A DNA stretch of 64,000 nucleotides from Novacetimonas maltaceti (GTDB taxonomy: Bacteria > Pseudomonadota > Alphaproteobacteria > Acetobacterales > Acetobacteraceae): contig NZ_POTC01000007.1 in NCBI RefSeq assembly GCF_002906255.1, positions 37,562-101,561 on the forward strand, written 5' to 3'. The first letter of the stretch is position 1; the number at the start of each line of letters is the position of its first letter. The position numbers and the translations under genes were made by a program. Shown one piece after another: positions 10,130 to 19,673 of the stretch. The notes beneath the pieces are model-generated. The model had not been told where the DNA came from. It did not search any database and saw only the letters and a program-made list of their open reading frames with translations.

Positions 10130-10144
10130 GAACAAAACAAGATC
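10130..10144 (-). promoter_or_regulatory. possible LexA (SOS) box upstream of recA
   Basis: On the recA strand it reads GATC, seven bases, GTTC. This has one mismatch from the alphaproteobacterial LexA consensus GTTC-N7-GTTC. It is 138 bp upstream of the recA start and overlaps a possible promoter (TTGTAA, 19 bp, TATAGG). Judged by eye only. Confidence 0.4.
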
Positions 10145-10214
10145 ATTTACAACCTTGCCCCTGCCATTTGCCGTATCATTTCTCCTGCCCCGTTACACGA
10201 CCGGAGGCCATGCC

Positions 10215-11684
10215 TCACCGTGGCCCGACGGCAAGGCCGGTTTCACGCGGGTCCGAACCTGCGGCGCATGTCGCGCCGTCACCGGGCAGGCCACGGGGAC
10301 AGACGATGGCGTTGACGCGCCCTTCGGCCGTGACGGCCCGCGACGCGGGCGCCTGCCCGGACAGGACAAGCTTCATTTCCTCCGCCACGGCGGCGGCGGC
10401 ATCATTCTGGCCCGACCCCGCCACCGCCGCGCGGAAGGCATGGCCGTCACTTGCGATCGCGGCAGACAGCAGTGCCGGGGGCATGCGCACGGGCGACGCC
10501 GCAAGCACGATGCCCGTGTTCCCCGCGATACGCCCCGTGCCGAACAGGTTGTTCATCGTCAGGCTGCACGCCACGGCCATCCCGGCATGGTCGACCACGG
10601 CAAAGGAGGTCGAGGCCGGAAGCGGCGGCAGCATGCCGCTGCCCGGCGTGCCGGAATCAAGGACGGCCTGCGCGCGGGCGGTCTGGTCGTCATTGGTCAG
10701 CTTGCCCTGCGTATCCCCGCCCCGGGCGCGCCATGAGGCGACAGCCCCCTGTGACAGGGCCTCCGGATTACCCTGCCCCGCCAGCAGCGCGCGGAAGGCG
10801 ACGGCACTGCCGAGGCCGCCATCGGCGGGGGGCGGCAGGAACGCGACCGTCAGGCCGCCTGCGGCGCTGACCCGCAGCGGCAGGCGTTCGGACGGGATGG
10901 CCGCGCGCAGGTCGCTGGTCTGCAACCCGCCGCCCGCCGCCTGGCTGCCAGCAGTGAAGGATTGCGCCAGCGCGCCGTTATACATGTCGCCCACGCCCAT
11001 GCTGCGGATCTGGTCCAGCACGCCGGACAGGTGCGTCTGCACCAGCGCATCCCCTTCGACCAGCGCCGTGCCATCGGTGCGACTGAAGATCGCGCGCATG
11101 CCCGGATCGGCCAGCAGCGGCCCCTGAACGGTGGCGAGGTCACTTGCCAACTGATGGCTGACATTCACGCCATTGACCGCCAGCGACATCGCATCCGACA
11201 GGATTTCGGAAAAAGACGTGGTGCCATATTGCAGGTGCATCAGGTACAACCCGCGCGCCAGCATCGGCACCGCCGCCGGACGGTCGGCATGGGGCGCGCC
11301 GGGAATGCCATCGGTGGTGCCGCCGCGCGGGGTAAAGATGAAGGCGCGTCCCCCTTCATTATCGCCGGGACGATAGGCAAGGCACGCCCCGCCCGATCCC
11401 ATCGACGCGCGTGACGGCAGCGTCACCGCCAGCGCCATGCCCATGGCAGCGGCCGCATCCGCCGCATTGCCACCACGCGACAGGATGTCACGCCCGACCA
11501 TGGCGGCCTGGGGTTCATCAGCGGCCACCGTGCCGATCAGCGCACCGGGAGACGGGCCGAACATGTGGGTGACAAGGTGCATGGGCGAGGAATGGCCGCA
11601 TCCGGCGACGGAAACCGCAAGCATTGCTGAAAACGCAACCCGGACGGACCTGCGCGCAAAGGAATTCAGGGAATGCTCTGGCAC
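10215..11684 (-). CDS. gamma-glutamyltransferase-family lipoprotein
   Basis: A relative of gamma-glutamyltranspeptidase, the periplasmic Ntn hydrolase of glutathione breakdown. With the GTG start (GGAGAAGAAGA just upstream) it is 489 aa with the lipobox VAGC at residues 26-29, so it should be a membrane-anchored lipoprotein. The large-subunit motif SRGGNAADAAAAMGMALAV (69-87) and the region around the expected cleavage site are present, with candidate nucleophile T359 in STSFAVVD followed by NNLFGTGRIAGNTGI. The usual NNxMDDFS segment after it is missing and the protein is some 80 residues short. Activity is therefore doubtful. An ATG at 11885 would add an unlikely leader. Confidence 0.75.
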   Translation of the reverse strand: MPEHSLNSFARRSVRVAFSAMLAVSVAGCGHSSPMHLVTHMFGPSPGALIGTVAADEPQAAMVGRDILSRGGNAADAAAAMGMALAVTLPSRASMGSGGACLAYRPGDNEGGRAFIFTPRGGTTDGIPGAPHADRPAAVPMLARGLYLMHLQYGTTSFSEILSDAMSLAVNGVNVSHQLASDLATVQGPLLADPGMRAIFSRTDGTALVEGDALVQTHLSGVLDQIRSMGVGDMYNGALAQSFTAGSQAAGGGLQTSDLRAAIPSERLPLRVSAAGGLTVAFLPPPADGGLGSAVAFRALLAGQGNPEALSQGAVASWRARGGDTQGKLTNDDQTARAQAVLDSGTPGSGMLPPLPASTSFAVVDHAGMAVACSLTMNNLFGTGRIAGNTGIVLAASPVRMPPALLSAAIASDGHAFRAAVAGSGQNDAAAAVAEEMKLVLSGQAPASRAVTAEGRVNAIVCPRGLPGDGATCAAGSDPRETGLAVGPR

Positions 11685-12147
11685 GCGTCTTCTTCTCCAT
11701 TCGACCACAACGGCAGATGTCCCACCAGCCAGGACATCGACACACCGGCATTCCGCCATTAGCGGTCTTGCGCGCATGGGGCAAGCAGCCTTTTGCACGA
11801 CTGCCGCCGCAGGTGCGACGCCAGCGCAGGGCCTTCCGGTGGGCCATTTCGTTGACATCATGCCCCCCGCCGCATGCACACACAACAGGAGGAAAACCCC
11901 TCACGCCCTGTCGGCGCACTGCCCTGTCCGGCTTTACCGGTGATACATGCCCATGCAGGAAATATGGGCAAGGATAGTTCCGCGACACAGCATATGCCAT
12001 TGGTACGGCCCGGATACACATGGTATCCATGCGCGATGAGGTTGACGGACAGGAAAAATCCGACAGGAATAAAAACAGCTTCCTGTGCCCGGCATTCCTG
12101 TTTTATTGAGTTTAACAGCTGTTTAATTACAAAAGTTAGAGCCAGAT
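11685..12147. other. intergenic stretch with a sharp drop in GC
   Basis: No gene was recognised in this 463-base stretch between divergent genes. GC content falls from ordinary to very low in the last 100 bases. A ten-base palindrome AACAGCTGTT lies at about 12113-12122, roughly 25 bases before the AT-rich gene. A promoter for that gene is expected here but could not be fixed. Confidence 0.5.
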
Positions 12148-12636
12148 ATGGAATTCGAAGGTAAACCAAATATTAAAAATGCGTGTGGAATAATAGAATA
12201 TATTGGAATACACAAAGAAAAACTGAACCAGATAGAATATAGCAGCATCAATATGAAATCCGACTCTGGAAAAAGCATAACTCTTGGAAAAGTCTATGTT
12301 CCAAAGGATTTTTTACATTTTATTGAAATCGGAAAAAAGTTAAGCCTGAATTACTTTGAGTATCCCAATAAAATTAAATATCTTATTTTCGTAACTGATG
12401 GGAATCAGAAAATCTATAACGCCAGTTCAGTTTCTTCCTTTGCAAAATTTTTTCTTATATTATTCATTTTATTTTTAATAACAACCATTTGCTCCGTGTT
12501 ATTTTCATTTCACAGACCATTTATCGGCATACCTATTTCGTTGATTTTAATTTTCTTTTCTATATTTTTGTATACAATGTTTATATCCCATACAGCAATT
12601 CTCATAGAATCAAAAAAACAGTTCGACCAGATATAA
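12148..12636 (+). CDS. AT-rich orphan membrane protein, unknown function
   Basis: An unrecognised 162 aa protein. Residues 1-90 are polar, lysine- and isoleucine-rich, and look like a small beta-rich domain. Two hydrophobic helices follow at about 97-117 and 123-147, joined by a short loop, and a short charged tail ends the chain. It is probably an inner-membrane protein. The gene is about 30% GC amid 60-65% GC neighbours and uses AT-ending codons throughout (AAA, ATA, TTA), which points to recent acquisition from a low-GC source. No integrase, transposase or flanking repeat is visible. The ATG has only a weak ribosome site (AGAGCC). It stands alone between ggt-like and dsbA-like genes. Confidence 0.7.
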   Translation: MEFEGKPNIKNACGIIEYIGIHKEKLNQIEYSSINMKSDSGKSITLGKVYVPKDFLHFIEIGKKLSLNYFEYPNKIKYLIFVTDGNQKIYNASSVSSFAKFFLILFILFLITTICSVLFSFHRPFIGIPISLILIFFSIFLYTMFISHTAILIESKKQFDQI

Positions 12637-12997
12637 AACATATTCATTATAAATAAATAACAAGCACCCCTTCCGTCCCACTTCACATCTGCACGCAACA
12701 ATACAGGATTCCTTGGCACGGAAAGGGGAACCCACATGTCCGCCTGCGCGTCCTGATGCGTCTTTCCTGACGCCATGGATTGCCCCCGTTTACGAAGCGG
12801 CATGAGCAATCCATAGCCGGATGGCGACCCTGTCCTACGCCCCCACATCAGGCGATTCGGCTTTTTTCGCTGCGGCGGATGTGGCCGCCCCTGTCGGCCT
12901 TGCCGGACATGGCGCATCTTTCACATGCCGTCTTCTTTCCTTACCTGCCACCATCCTTTACATACCCCATCCTGACCCGATTGACGGAGGCCGCACC
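12637..12997. other. intergenic stretch, nothing recognised
   Basis: No gene, RNA or clear hairpin was recognised in these 361 bases between the AT-rich gene and the DsbA-like gene. The composition returns to high GC within the first 40 bases. A frame open from 12821 continues into the next gene but has no ribosome site. Confidence 0.5.
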
Positions 12998-13792
12998 GTG
13001 TCCATTTCCCGTAGCATTTACCGATTGCGCCGCAAGGCACCCGCTACCATTGCGGCGGCCCTCCTCGTGGGCGGACTTTACACGCCGGGCGCCGCCTCCG
13101 CACAGGGCGCGGCCGACACATTCACCCCCGCGCAACGCAAGGCCATCGTGGAAATCGTGCGCGATGCGCTGAAGACCGATCCCTCCATCCTGACCGATGC
13201 CATCACCGCACTGCGGCAGAACGCCGCCAACCAGGCCCAGGCCTCGGCGCAGGGGGCCCTTGCCACCCATCGTGCCCAACTGCTCAATCCCGTGGCGTCG
13301 GATGCGATCCTTGGCAATGCGCAGGCAACCACCACCGTGGTCGAATTCTATGACCCGCGCTGCCCCTACTGCCGCAAGGTCCTGCCCGACCTCGACCGGA
13401 TCGTGGCAGAGGACAAGAGCGTGCGCATCATCGAAAAGGTCGTGCCCGTCCTGGGACAGGGCAGCCTGATCGCGTCACAGGCACTTGTCGCCGCATTCCA
13501 GCAGGGGGGACAGGCCGCGTATTTCAAGATGCAGCACGCGATCATGACGGATTCGGAACATCCCACCGTCGATCGCATGCGCACGCTGGCCAAGCAGTGC
13601 GGGCTGGATGCTGAACAGATGGCCAAGGCGATGAACGGGGAAAAGGTCACTGCCGTGCTGCAGGCGAACATGGAACTCGCCCACGGCATCGGCCTCGACG
13701 GGACGCCGACCTTCGTCTTCAACGCCCGCCAGATCATCCCCGGCGCGGTGGATTACGACGAACTCAAGAAAGCCATCGCCCATACCCGCTGA
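12998..13792 (+). CDS. DsbA-family thiol:disulfide oxidoreductase, exported
   Basis: A periplasmic thioredoxin-fold oxidoreductase of 264 aa. The GTG start was chosen because GGAGG (12986-12990) stands seven bases upstream and it yields a normal signal peptide (RRKAPATIAAALLVGGLYTPGAASA). An N-terminal helical segment (about 30-90, ADTFTPAQRKAIVEIVRDAL) resembles the oligomerisation region of ScsC/BdbD-like proteins. The active site is CPYC at about residues 125-128, and the cis-proline loop is DGTPTFVF. It could act as a disulfide oxidase or isomerase; the partner is unknown. The GNAT reading frame follows without a clear start of its own. Confidence 0.85.
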   Translation: MSISRSIYRLRRKAPATIAAALLVGGLYTPGAASAQGAADTFTPAQRKAIVEIVRDALKTDPSILTDAITALRQNAANQAQASAQGALATHRAQLLNPVASDAILGNAQATTTVVEFYDPRCPYCRKVLPDLDRIVAEDKSVRIIEKVVPVLGQGSLIASQALVAAFQQGGQAAYFKMQHAIMTDSEHPTVDRMRTLAKQCGLDAEQMAKAMNGEKVTAVLQANMELAHGIGLDGTPTFVFNARQIIPGAVDYDELKKAIAHTR

Positions 13793-13931
13793 TCCGGCAC
13801 CACCACGCAGCGTTCCCGCCATACGGGCCGCCCGTCCGGCGGATGCGGCGTCCCTGCCGGCAACGGAACGCTCCGCCGCGCAACGCTTCGCCACCATCCC
13901 CGCGCTGGCGGGACTGGCGACAGGCGATGTC

Positions 13932-14405
13932 ATGACACCGCAGGCCCATCTGGCCTGCATCGCGGCGGGGACCTGCTGGGTGGCGGATGACGCCGCCGGC
14001 ATGGTTGCCGGTTTCCTCAGCGCCCGCATGTGGCATGACAGCCTGCATATCCTTGAACTTTCGGTCCGCCGGGAGGCACAGGGACACGGCATGGGACGCG
14101 CGCTTTTACACGCGGCAATGCGCCGGGTGCGCCAGTCACGCCTGCCGGGTGGCCTGACACTGACCACATTTCGCGATGTCGCTTGGAATGCGCCATTCTA
14201 CCGCGCAATGGGGTTCGAGGAGATGGCCTCCCCACCCCCATGGCTGGCAGCGCTGCTGGCGGAAGAAGTCGCGGGAGGGTTCCCGCCCGGATCACGTTGC
14301 GCAATGCGCTGGCGGCCGGGGAAGGAAAGGTGCCCCCTTTTCCTCCCCCTAACGGTCACTTCACCGGTTCGGCAATTTTCTGCGCGACATCCACCGGTGC
14401 GTTGA
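13932..14405 (+). CDS. GNAT-family N-acetyltransferase, start unclear
   Basis: An acetyl-CoA-dependent N-acetyltransferase of unknown substrate. The acetyl-CoA loop is [17 protein letters not shown] and the following [20 protein letters not shown] is typical of the fold. The first possible ATG is at 13932 (157 aa). However, the same frame upstream, from about 13821, encodes IRAARPADAASLPATERSAA, the usual first strand and helix of GNAT proteins, without any ATG, GTG or TTG between the dsbA-like stop and 13932. Either translation starts at a rare codon, or the gene has lost its start and is decaying, or there is a sequence error. The 3' end overlaps the convergent hemA gene by 50 bp. Confidence 0.7.
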   Translation: MTPQAHLACIAAGTCWVADDAAGMVAGFLSARMWHDSLHILELSVRREAQGHGMGRALLHAAMRRVRQSRLPGGLTLTTFRDVAWNAPFYRAMGFEEMASPPPWLAALLAEEVAGGFPPGSRCAMRWRPGKERCPLFLPLTVTSPVRQFSARHPPVR

Positions 14406-15645
14406 TCCGCATCAGCTTCGACAGCGCCGTGACCATCTGGTCCATCATCTCGTCCGTGTGGAACGGCCCCGGCGTCAGGCGCAGGCGTTCCGTCCCGCGC
14501 GGAACGGTGGGATAGTTGATGGGCGTGGCATACAGCCCGTATTCATTGAGCAGCCGGTCACTGAGGTCACGGCAGCGCTGCGCATCGCCCACGGGGATGG
14601 GGACGATATGGCTGGGCGTCATGGTGAACGGGATCCCGGCCTTGCGCAGGCGGGCGCGGAAGGCGTTGACGCGTTCGAACATCTTTTCACGACGCCACGC
14701 ATCCTTGCGCACCTGCCGCACACTCGTCAGGGCGGCGGCAACCACGGCCGGCGGCAGCGCGGTGGTGAAGATGAAGCCGGATGCCGCAAGGCGCAGGTAT
14801 TCCACGACCTCGCTCGACGCGGTGATGTATCCGCCATGCACGCCAAACCCCTTGGACAGCGTGCCTTCGATGACGTCCACCTGGTCCGCCACGCCGTCGC
14901 GTTCGGAAATGCCGCCACCCTGCGCGCCGTACAGGCCCACCGCGTGCACCTCGTCCAGATAGGTCATGGCATTGTATTTGCGCGCCAGCGCACATGTCCC
15001 GGCAATGTCGGAAATGTCGCCATCCATGGAATACACGCTCTCGAACGCGATCAGCTTTGGCGCATCGGGCGGGGCGGCGGCCAGCTTGGCCTCAAGGTCC
15101 TCGAGGTCGTTATGTTCGTAAATGACCGTGGTGGAGCCACGCGCACCCTTGATGCCCGCGATCATGGACGCATGGTTCAGGCGGTCGGAAAAGCAGATCC
15201 AGCCCGGCATGCTGGTCAGGATGGTCTGCAGGCTCGCCTGGTTGGAGACATAACCCGACACGAACAGCAGCCCCGCCTCCTTGCCATGCAGGTCGGCCAG
15301 TTCACGCTCCAGCGCGGTGTGGAAGGGGCTGGTGCCCGCGATGTTGCGCGTGCCGCCGGCCCCCGCGCCATGTTCGCGGATCGCGGTGATCGCGGCATCC
15401 ATCACGACGGGTTCGACGCCCATGCCCAGGTAATCGTTCGACGACCATACCACGACCTCGCGGTCATGGTCGCAGGCGGGCGTCGCAGGCGTGGCGGGGG
15501 CCTTTTCCTGCTCGTACACGGGGTAACGGTCCGCCTCCCGCGCGAGGGGGGTGAACTGGCGGTACCGGCCCTGCGTGCGGATGTCCGCCAGCGCGGTGCG
15601 GCAGAACCGGTAAAACGGATGGCCGTCCGGATGATTACTGGACAC
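14356..15645 (-). CDS. hemA: 5-aminolevulinate synthase
   Basis: Condenses glycine and succinyl-CoA to 5-aminolevulinate with pyridoxal phosphate, the first step of heme synthesis by the C4 route typical of alphaproteobacteria. The product is 429 aa from a GTG start preceded by GGAAG. The PLP lysine is in [14 protein letters not shown] (near residue 247). Other alpha-oxoamine synthase motifs are [29 protein letters not shown] and [12 protein letters not shown]. The C-terminal [18 protein letters not shown] is characteristic of ALAS. Convergent with the GNAT gene; the upstream region has no recognised operator. Confidence 0.96.
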   Translation of the reverse strand: MSSNHPDGHPFYRFCRTALADIRTQGRYRQFTPLAREADRYPVYEQEKAPATPATPACDHDREVVVWSSNDYLGMGVEPVVMDAAITAIREHGAGAGGTRNIAGTSPFHTALERELADLHGKEAGLLFVSGYVSNQASLQTILTSMPGWICFSDRLNHASMIAGIKGARGSTTVIYEHNDLEDLEAKLAAAPPDAPKLIAFESVYSMDGDISDIAGTCALARKYNAMTYLDEVHAVGLYGAQGGGISERDGVADQVDVIEGTLSKGFGVHGGYITASSEVVEYLRLAASGFIFTTALPPAVVAAALTSVRQVRKDAWRREKMFERVNAFRARLRKAGIPFTMTPSHIVPIPVGDAQRCRDLSDRLLNEYGLYATPINYPTVPRGTERLRLTPGPFHTDEMMDQMVTALSKLMRINAPVDVAQKIAEPVK

Positions 15646-15890
15646 TGATCTTCCTTTCCATGCGAACCTCGTTCCATACCCGCACCGAACCGTCATTCCA
15701 GCGCCGGACGCGGCCCCGCCGCAGCGCAGGCGTGCGCCATCGGCCGGTCGTCCCACGGCGTGGAACGGCAATGTCACGCCCCACAGGCAGGATTATTTCC
15801 CTATCCGTCCAGTCTTATAGGCCTTCTGCCGCCGGGTCACCATGGCAGGGCCGCCGTGAAATTTAAAAAATCTCCACTTTTCTGGGCGTC

Positions 15891-16358
15891 CTAGCGGACA
15901 TAGATGCGGATTGTCGGGACATCAACGCCCGGATCGGTCATGCCTGTCATCTCCATCTGTGCGGGGTCGGCGCCATCATGGACGACCTCCGCCGCGACAG
16001 CCTGCGCGTCGGTCGCAACGATGCGCGACAGCAGCGCGGCCTGCGCGTCAGGCGACAGGGCATCGGGAATGGCCGCGACGATGGTGAACAGCACGTTGGG
16101 CTTGCGCGCCAGCGCCTCCGCCACCGCTTTCTTCAGGTCGGGCTGCCATTGCGGCTGTGGCGTCCCTGCCCGGATTTCAATAAGCGGCGGAACATGGCGG
16201 ACCTCCACCGGCGGCGGGGGCGGGATGACCACCTGCGGCGGGTCGCCCGCATGGCGGTTGAACGTCTTCTGCCCGATCAGCGTACACCCGCCCACCCAGA
16301 CCATGCTGGAGGCAAGGAGGACACGGAGCGGCAGCGCGATGCGGCAGGGTACGGGCAT
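15891..16358 (-). CDS. hypothetical lipoprotein with proline-rich linker
   Basis: This 155 aa protein from MPVPCRIALP has a signal peptide and lipobox VGGC with the cysteine at about residue 25, so it is probably a lipoprotein. A proline run (IPPPPPVEV) follows at about 45-53. The rest is a globular domain ending VDVPTIRIYVR, not recognised. The visible repetition of VATDAQAVAAEVVHDGADPAQM suggests a small periplasmic alpha/beta domain. The start is uncertain: an in-frame ATG at 16379 gives eight more residues. It sits between hemA and the divergent transketolase-like gene, and no operon partner is evident. Confidence 0.6.
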   Translation of the reverse strand: MPVPCRIALPLRVLLASSMVWVGGCTLIGQKTFNRHAGDPPQVVIPPPPPVEVRHVPPLIEIRAGTPQPQWQPDLKKAVAEALARKPNVLFTIVAAIPDALSPDAQAALLSRIVATDAQAVAAEVVHDGADPAQMEMTGMTDPGVDVPTIRIYVR

Positions 16359-16636
16359 GACCGCCAAGCGATACAGCATCCACGCCCCGGGGCAAGGGCC
16401 AAAACGGCAATTGGCGCGCCCCGCCATCCCCCCGGATGCCCACAATCAAACGCCTGTGACCCGGCATGCATTCAGGGGACTTGCGATCAGGAAGGGTCAT
16501 CCTGTAGTCGTGGGACATCACGTGATGCGCCGACACGGCGATACCCGGACAGGGCAGGCATGGCACGATGCGGCATCCCGCCTGCGGCATATTCGTCCTG
16601 CCACCATGAACCAGCAGGTGGATCAGGCCAGACGGC

Positions 16637-18631
16637 ATGAAACAGTCCCCCGTTACCGACACTGGACACAACGTCCCCCCCGCCCCGCCGCTGATGGCGG
16701 AAGATGGCGCGCCGCTGGACCAGACGGGGCGGATCGCCGCCTCCATCCGGCAGATCATCCGCACGAACGAGGCCGACAGCCACCATGTCATCCATGCCTG
16801 TGCGATGGCCAATGCCTGCGCGGTGCTGTGGAGCCGGTACCTGAGGTTCGATCCCGCCTGCCCCACATGGTTCGACCGGGACCGTTTCGTGGTCTCCTCC
16901 GTGCGGTACCGCACGCTGGTCGATGCGCTGGTCACCCTGTCGGGACAGGCGGCGATCCGCATGGACGATACCCCCCACCCCGCCACGACCATGGGGTTCG
17001 GGCCCAGCGGGCAGGGGCTGGGCGCCGCCATCGGCATGGCCATGGCGGAACAGCACATGGCCGCGCGTTTCGGCCGCACGCTTGTCAACCATCGCATATG
17101 GGCCGTCAGCTGCTGGTCCGAACTGTCGACCGGCGTGGCGCTGGAGGCGGCGGTGCTGGCGGGACAGATGGGGCTGGACCGCATCACGGTGCTGGTGGGC
17201 CTGTCGGAACATGAACGCGTGCAGGCCGAGGCGGCCCTCCCCCGCTATGCCGCGTCGGGCTGGTCCGTGCGCAAGGTCGCGGCCGACCAGCCCGAACAGA
17301 TCGCGGCCGCCATCGCGTCGTCCATCCGCACGCACCGCCCCTGCCTGATCGCATGCCTGTCCCCCGCACCCGACCCGGAAACGGCCGCCCCCTTCGTCGA
17401 TGATCCCGGCCTGTGGGCCTCGGCTGCGCGGCGCGGGGCCACGGCACGGCGGTCATGGCTGCGCCGGCTGGCCAAGGACCGGCAGCGCATCGATTTCGAA
17501 CGCATCATCTCAGGCGCGCGACCGGCCCTGTGGCGCACCGACTGGCGGCGGTCATGGCAGGGCGCGGGACGCCACCGCACGTCCCATCCCGCATTGCCGA
17601 CCACCAGCTACGCCCGGCGCGGGCTTGATATCCTCCGCGAACTCCTGCCGGAAGTGCTGTGCCTGCGCTCCCGCCTTGGCCTGGCGTCCGGGGCGACAAC
17701 GGGACATGGCCCCGCCGCCCTGCCGACACGCTGCGACACGCAGGTGCATGGCATGGCCGCGCTGCTGAACGGGATCGCGCTGCATGGCGGGTTCCTGCCG
17801 TGCGGGGCCGCGACCTTCGTCGCCGTGGACCGCATGCGCCCCGCCCTGCGCTTTGCCGCCATGATGAAACGCCAGGTCATCTATTTCCTGACCGATGGCG
17901 GCCTGTCGCCGGAAGAGGACGGCCCGGCATGGCTGCCGGTGGAACAGCTTGCCAGCCTGCGCGCCATGCCCAATGTCGCGGTGTTCCGCCCCGCCACCCG
18001 GCGCGAGACGATGGAGTGCATGGAACTTGCCCTTGAGCGCACCGACGGGCCAAGCCTGCTGACGCTGTGCCCGTTCATCCCGGCGGCCGACGTGGCGGCG
18101 GACACGACGCTGCCCAACGCCAACCCGCTGACGAACCTGTGCGCGCGGGGGGGCTATGTCGTGGCCGAATCCCCCACCCTGCCCCGGCAGGTCACCCTGA
18201 TCGCCACGGGGCAGGAGGTCGCGACCGCGCGCATGGCGCAGTTGCTGCTGTGTGAACAGGGGATCGGCGCGGCACTGGTGTCGCTGCCGTGCTGGGAACT
18301 GTTCGCGGCGCAAAAAATATCCTATCGTGAGCAGGTGCTGGGAACGGCACCCCGGATTGGCGTGGAGGCCGCATCCGGGTTCGGGTGGGAACGCTGGCTG
18401 GGACAGGAAGGGACATTCATCGGGATTGATGGTTTCGGCGAAAGCGTCACCGCCGGCACACGGCAGGAGCGCAACGTGACCATACAGCCCGAACATATCG
18501 TCGCCCGCGCGCTGGAGGTGATCCACGCCACGGGCAACGGCCCCGCCGGGACCATTGGCAACCGGCGGCATGATGACGGGGTTCTTCCTTTTTCGGACAC
18601 GTCATCCCGAAGCGCTGCACTACAGAACTGA
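16637..18631 (+). CDS. transketolase-like protein lacking catalytic residues
   Basis: The 664 aa chain aligns with transketolase throughout: DRDRFVVSS (81-88), ATTMGFGPSGQGLGAAIGMAMAEQ (116-139), HGMAALLNGIALHGGF (371-386), EDGPxxxPVEQLASLR (427-442) and the C-terminal domain TGQEVATA to FGESVTAGT. Yet the working residues are gone. SGHPG reads SHHVI (48-52), GHG is VRY (89-91), and the thiamine-diphosphate GDG aligns with CWS (159-161). The metal-binding Asn aligns with L189 and the catalytic Glu (REFGM) with V370. It is followed 19 bp later by gap and then pgk, the place where an active tkt often sits. A non-catalytic role or a decayed function is likely. An active transketolase must be elsewhere. 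Confidence 0.85.
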   Translation: MKQSPVTDTGHNVPPAPPLMAEDGAPLDQTGRIAASIRQIIRTNEADSHHVIHACAMANACAVLWSRYLRFDPACPTWFDRDRFVVSSVRYRTLVDALVTLSGQAAIRMDDTPHPATTMGFGPSGQGLGAAIGMAMAEQHMAARFGRTLVNHRIWAVSCWSELSTGVALEAAVLAGQMGLDRITVLVGLSEHERVQAEAALPRYAASGWSVRKVAADQPEQIAAAIASSIRTHRPCLIACLSPAPDPETAAPFVDDPGLWASAARRGATARRSWLRRLAKDRQRIDFERIISGARPALWRTDWRRSWQGAGRHRTSHPALPTTSYARRGLDILRELLPEVLCLRSRLGLASGATTGHGPAALPTRCDTQVHGMAALLNGIALHGGFLPCGAATFVAVDRMRPALRFAAMMKRQVIYFLTDGGLSPEEDGPAWLPVEQLASLRAMPNVAVFRPATRRETMECMELALERTDGPSLLTLCPFIPAADVAADTTLPNANPLTNLCARGGYVVAESPTLPRQVTLIATGQEVATARMAQLLLCEQGIGAALVSLPCWELFAAQKISYREQVLGTAPRIGVEAASGFGWERWLGQEGTFIGIDGFGESVTAGTRQERNVTIQPEHIVARALEVIHATGNGPAGTIGNRRHDDGVLPFSDTSSRSAALQN

Positions 18632-18650
18632 CCTTAACGGAGAATAAGAA

Positions 18651-19673
18651 ATGACTGTCAAAGTCGCGATCAACGGTTTCGGTCGCATAGGTCGCCTCGT
18701 CCTGCGCGGGATCATCGAAAGCGGACGCACCGATGTCGTCCCTGTCGCCATCAACGACCTCGGCAGTGTCGAGGCGAACGCCCACCTCCTGTCCTATGAC
18801 AGCGTGCATGGCCGCTTCCCGGCCGAAGTCCGTGTCGAGGGCAACAGCATCATCATCAAGGCCAATGGCCGCACCTATGCCCCGATCCACGTCTCGGCCG
18901 AGGCGGACCCGACGAAGGTCCCGTTTCAGGGCGTGGACGTGGCCATGGAATGCACCGGCCGCTTCACCGACAAGGAAAGCGCGTCACAGCTGATCAAGGC
19001 GGGCGCGCGCAAGGTTATCGTCTCCGCCCCGGCATCGGGTGTCGATGCGACGATCGTCTATGGCGTCAACCAGGATGTGCTGACATCCGACATGACGGTC
19101 ATCTCCAACGCCTCGTGCACGACCAACTGCCTCGCCCCGGTGGCGAAGGTGCTGGATGATGCGTTCGGCATCGAATGTGGCTACATGGTCACCATCCATT
19201 CCTATACCGGCGACCAGCGCACGGTGGACACGCTGCACAAGGACCCGCGCCGCGCGCGTGGCGCGGCGCTGAACATGATCCCGACCTCCACCGGGGCGGC
19301 GCGCGCCGTGGGCCTGGTCCTGCCGCACCTGAAGGGGCGCCTCGACGGGACCGCCATCCGCGTGCCGACGCCCAACGTCTCCCTCGTCTCGCTCGACTTC
19401 GTGCCGAAGCGCGCGCCGTCTTCCGTCGAGGACGTGAACGAGGCGATGCGCAGGGCCGCAGCCGAAGGGCCGCTCAAGGGCATCCTCGACTACAACACCG
19501 CCCCGCTGGTGAGTTCGGATTTCAACCATTCGGTTGCCTCCTCCACCTTTGACGCGACGCAGACGGCGGTGATCGACGGCGGCAAGCTGGTGCGCATCTG
19601 CAGCTGGTACGACAACGAATGGGGCTTCTCCAACCGTATGTCCGATACCGCCGCCCTGTTCGGCAGCCTGTAA
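18651..19673 (+). CDS. gap: glyceraldehyde-3-phosphate dehydrogenase
   Basis: Converts glyceraldehyde 3-phosphate, NAD and phosphate to 1,3-bisphosphoglycerate. The product is 340 aa. The Rossmann start is [14 protein letters not shown] (residues 6-19), the catalytic cysteine lies in [12 protein letters not shown] (about 150-161) and [12 protein letters not shown] follows, with [11 protein letters not shown] near the end. GGAG stands nine bases before the ATG. It is co-directional with the transketolase-like gene 19 bp upstream, and its stop overlaps the pgk start (TAATG). The residue after the Rossmann motif was not analysed closely enough to call NAD versus NADP preference. Confidence 0.97.
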   Translation: MTVKVAINGFGRIGRLVLRGIIESGRTDVVPVAINDLGSVEANAHLLSYDSVHGRFPAEVRVEGNSIIIKANGRTYAPIHVSAEADPTKVPFQGVDVAMECTGRFTDKESASQLIKAGARKVIVSAPASGVDATIVYGVNQDVLTSDMTVISNASCTTNCLAPVAKVLDDAFGIECGYMVTIHSYTGDQRTVDTLHKDPRRARGAALNMIPTSTGAARAVGLVLPHLKGRLDGTAIRVPTPNVSLVSLDFVPKRAPSSVEDVNEAMRRAAAEGPLKGILDYNTAPLVSSDFNHSVASSTFDATQTAVIDGGKLVRICSWYDNEWGFSNRMSDTAALFGSL

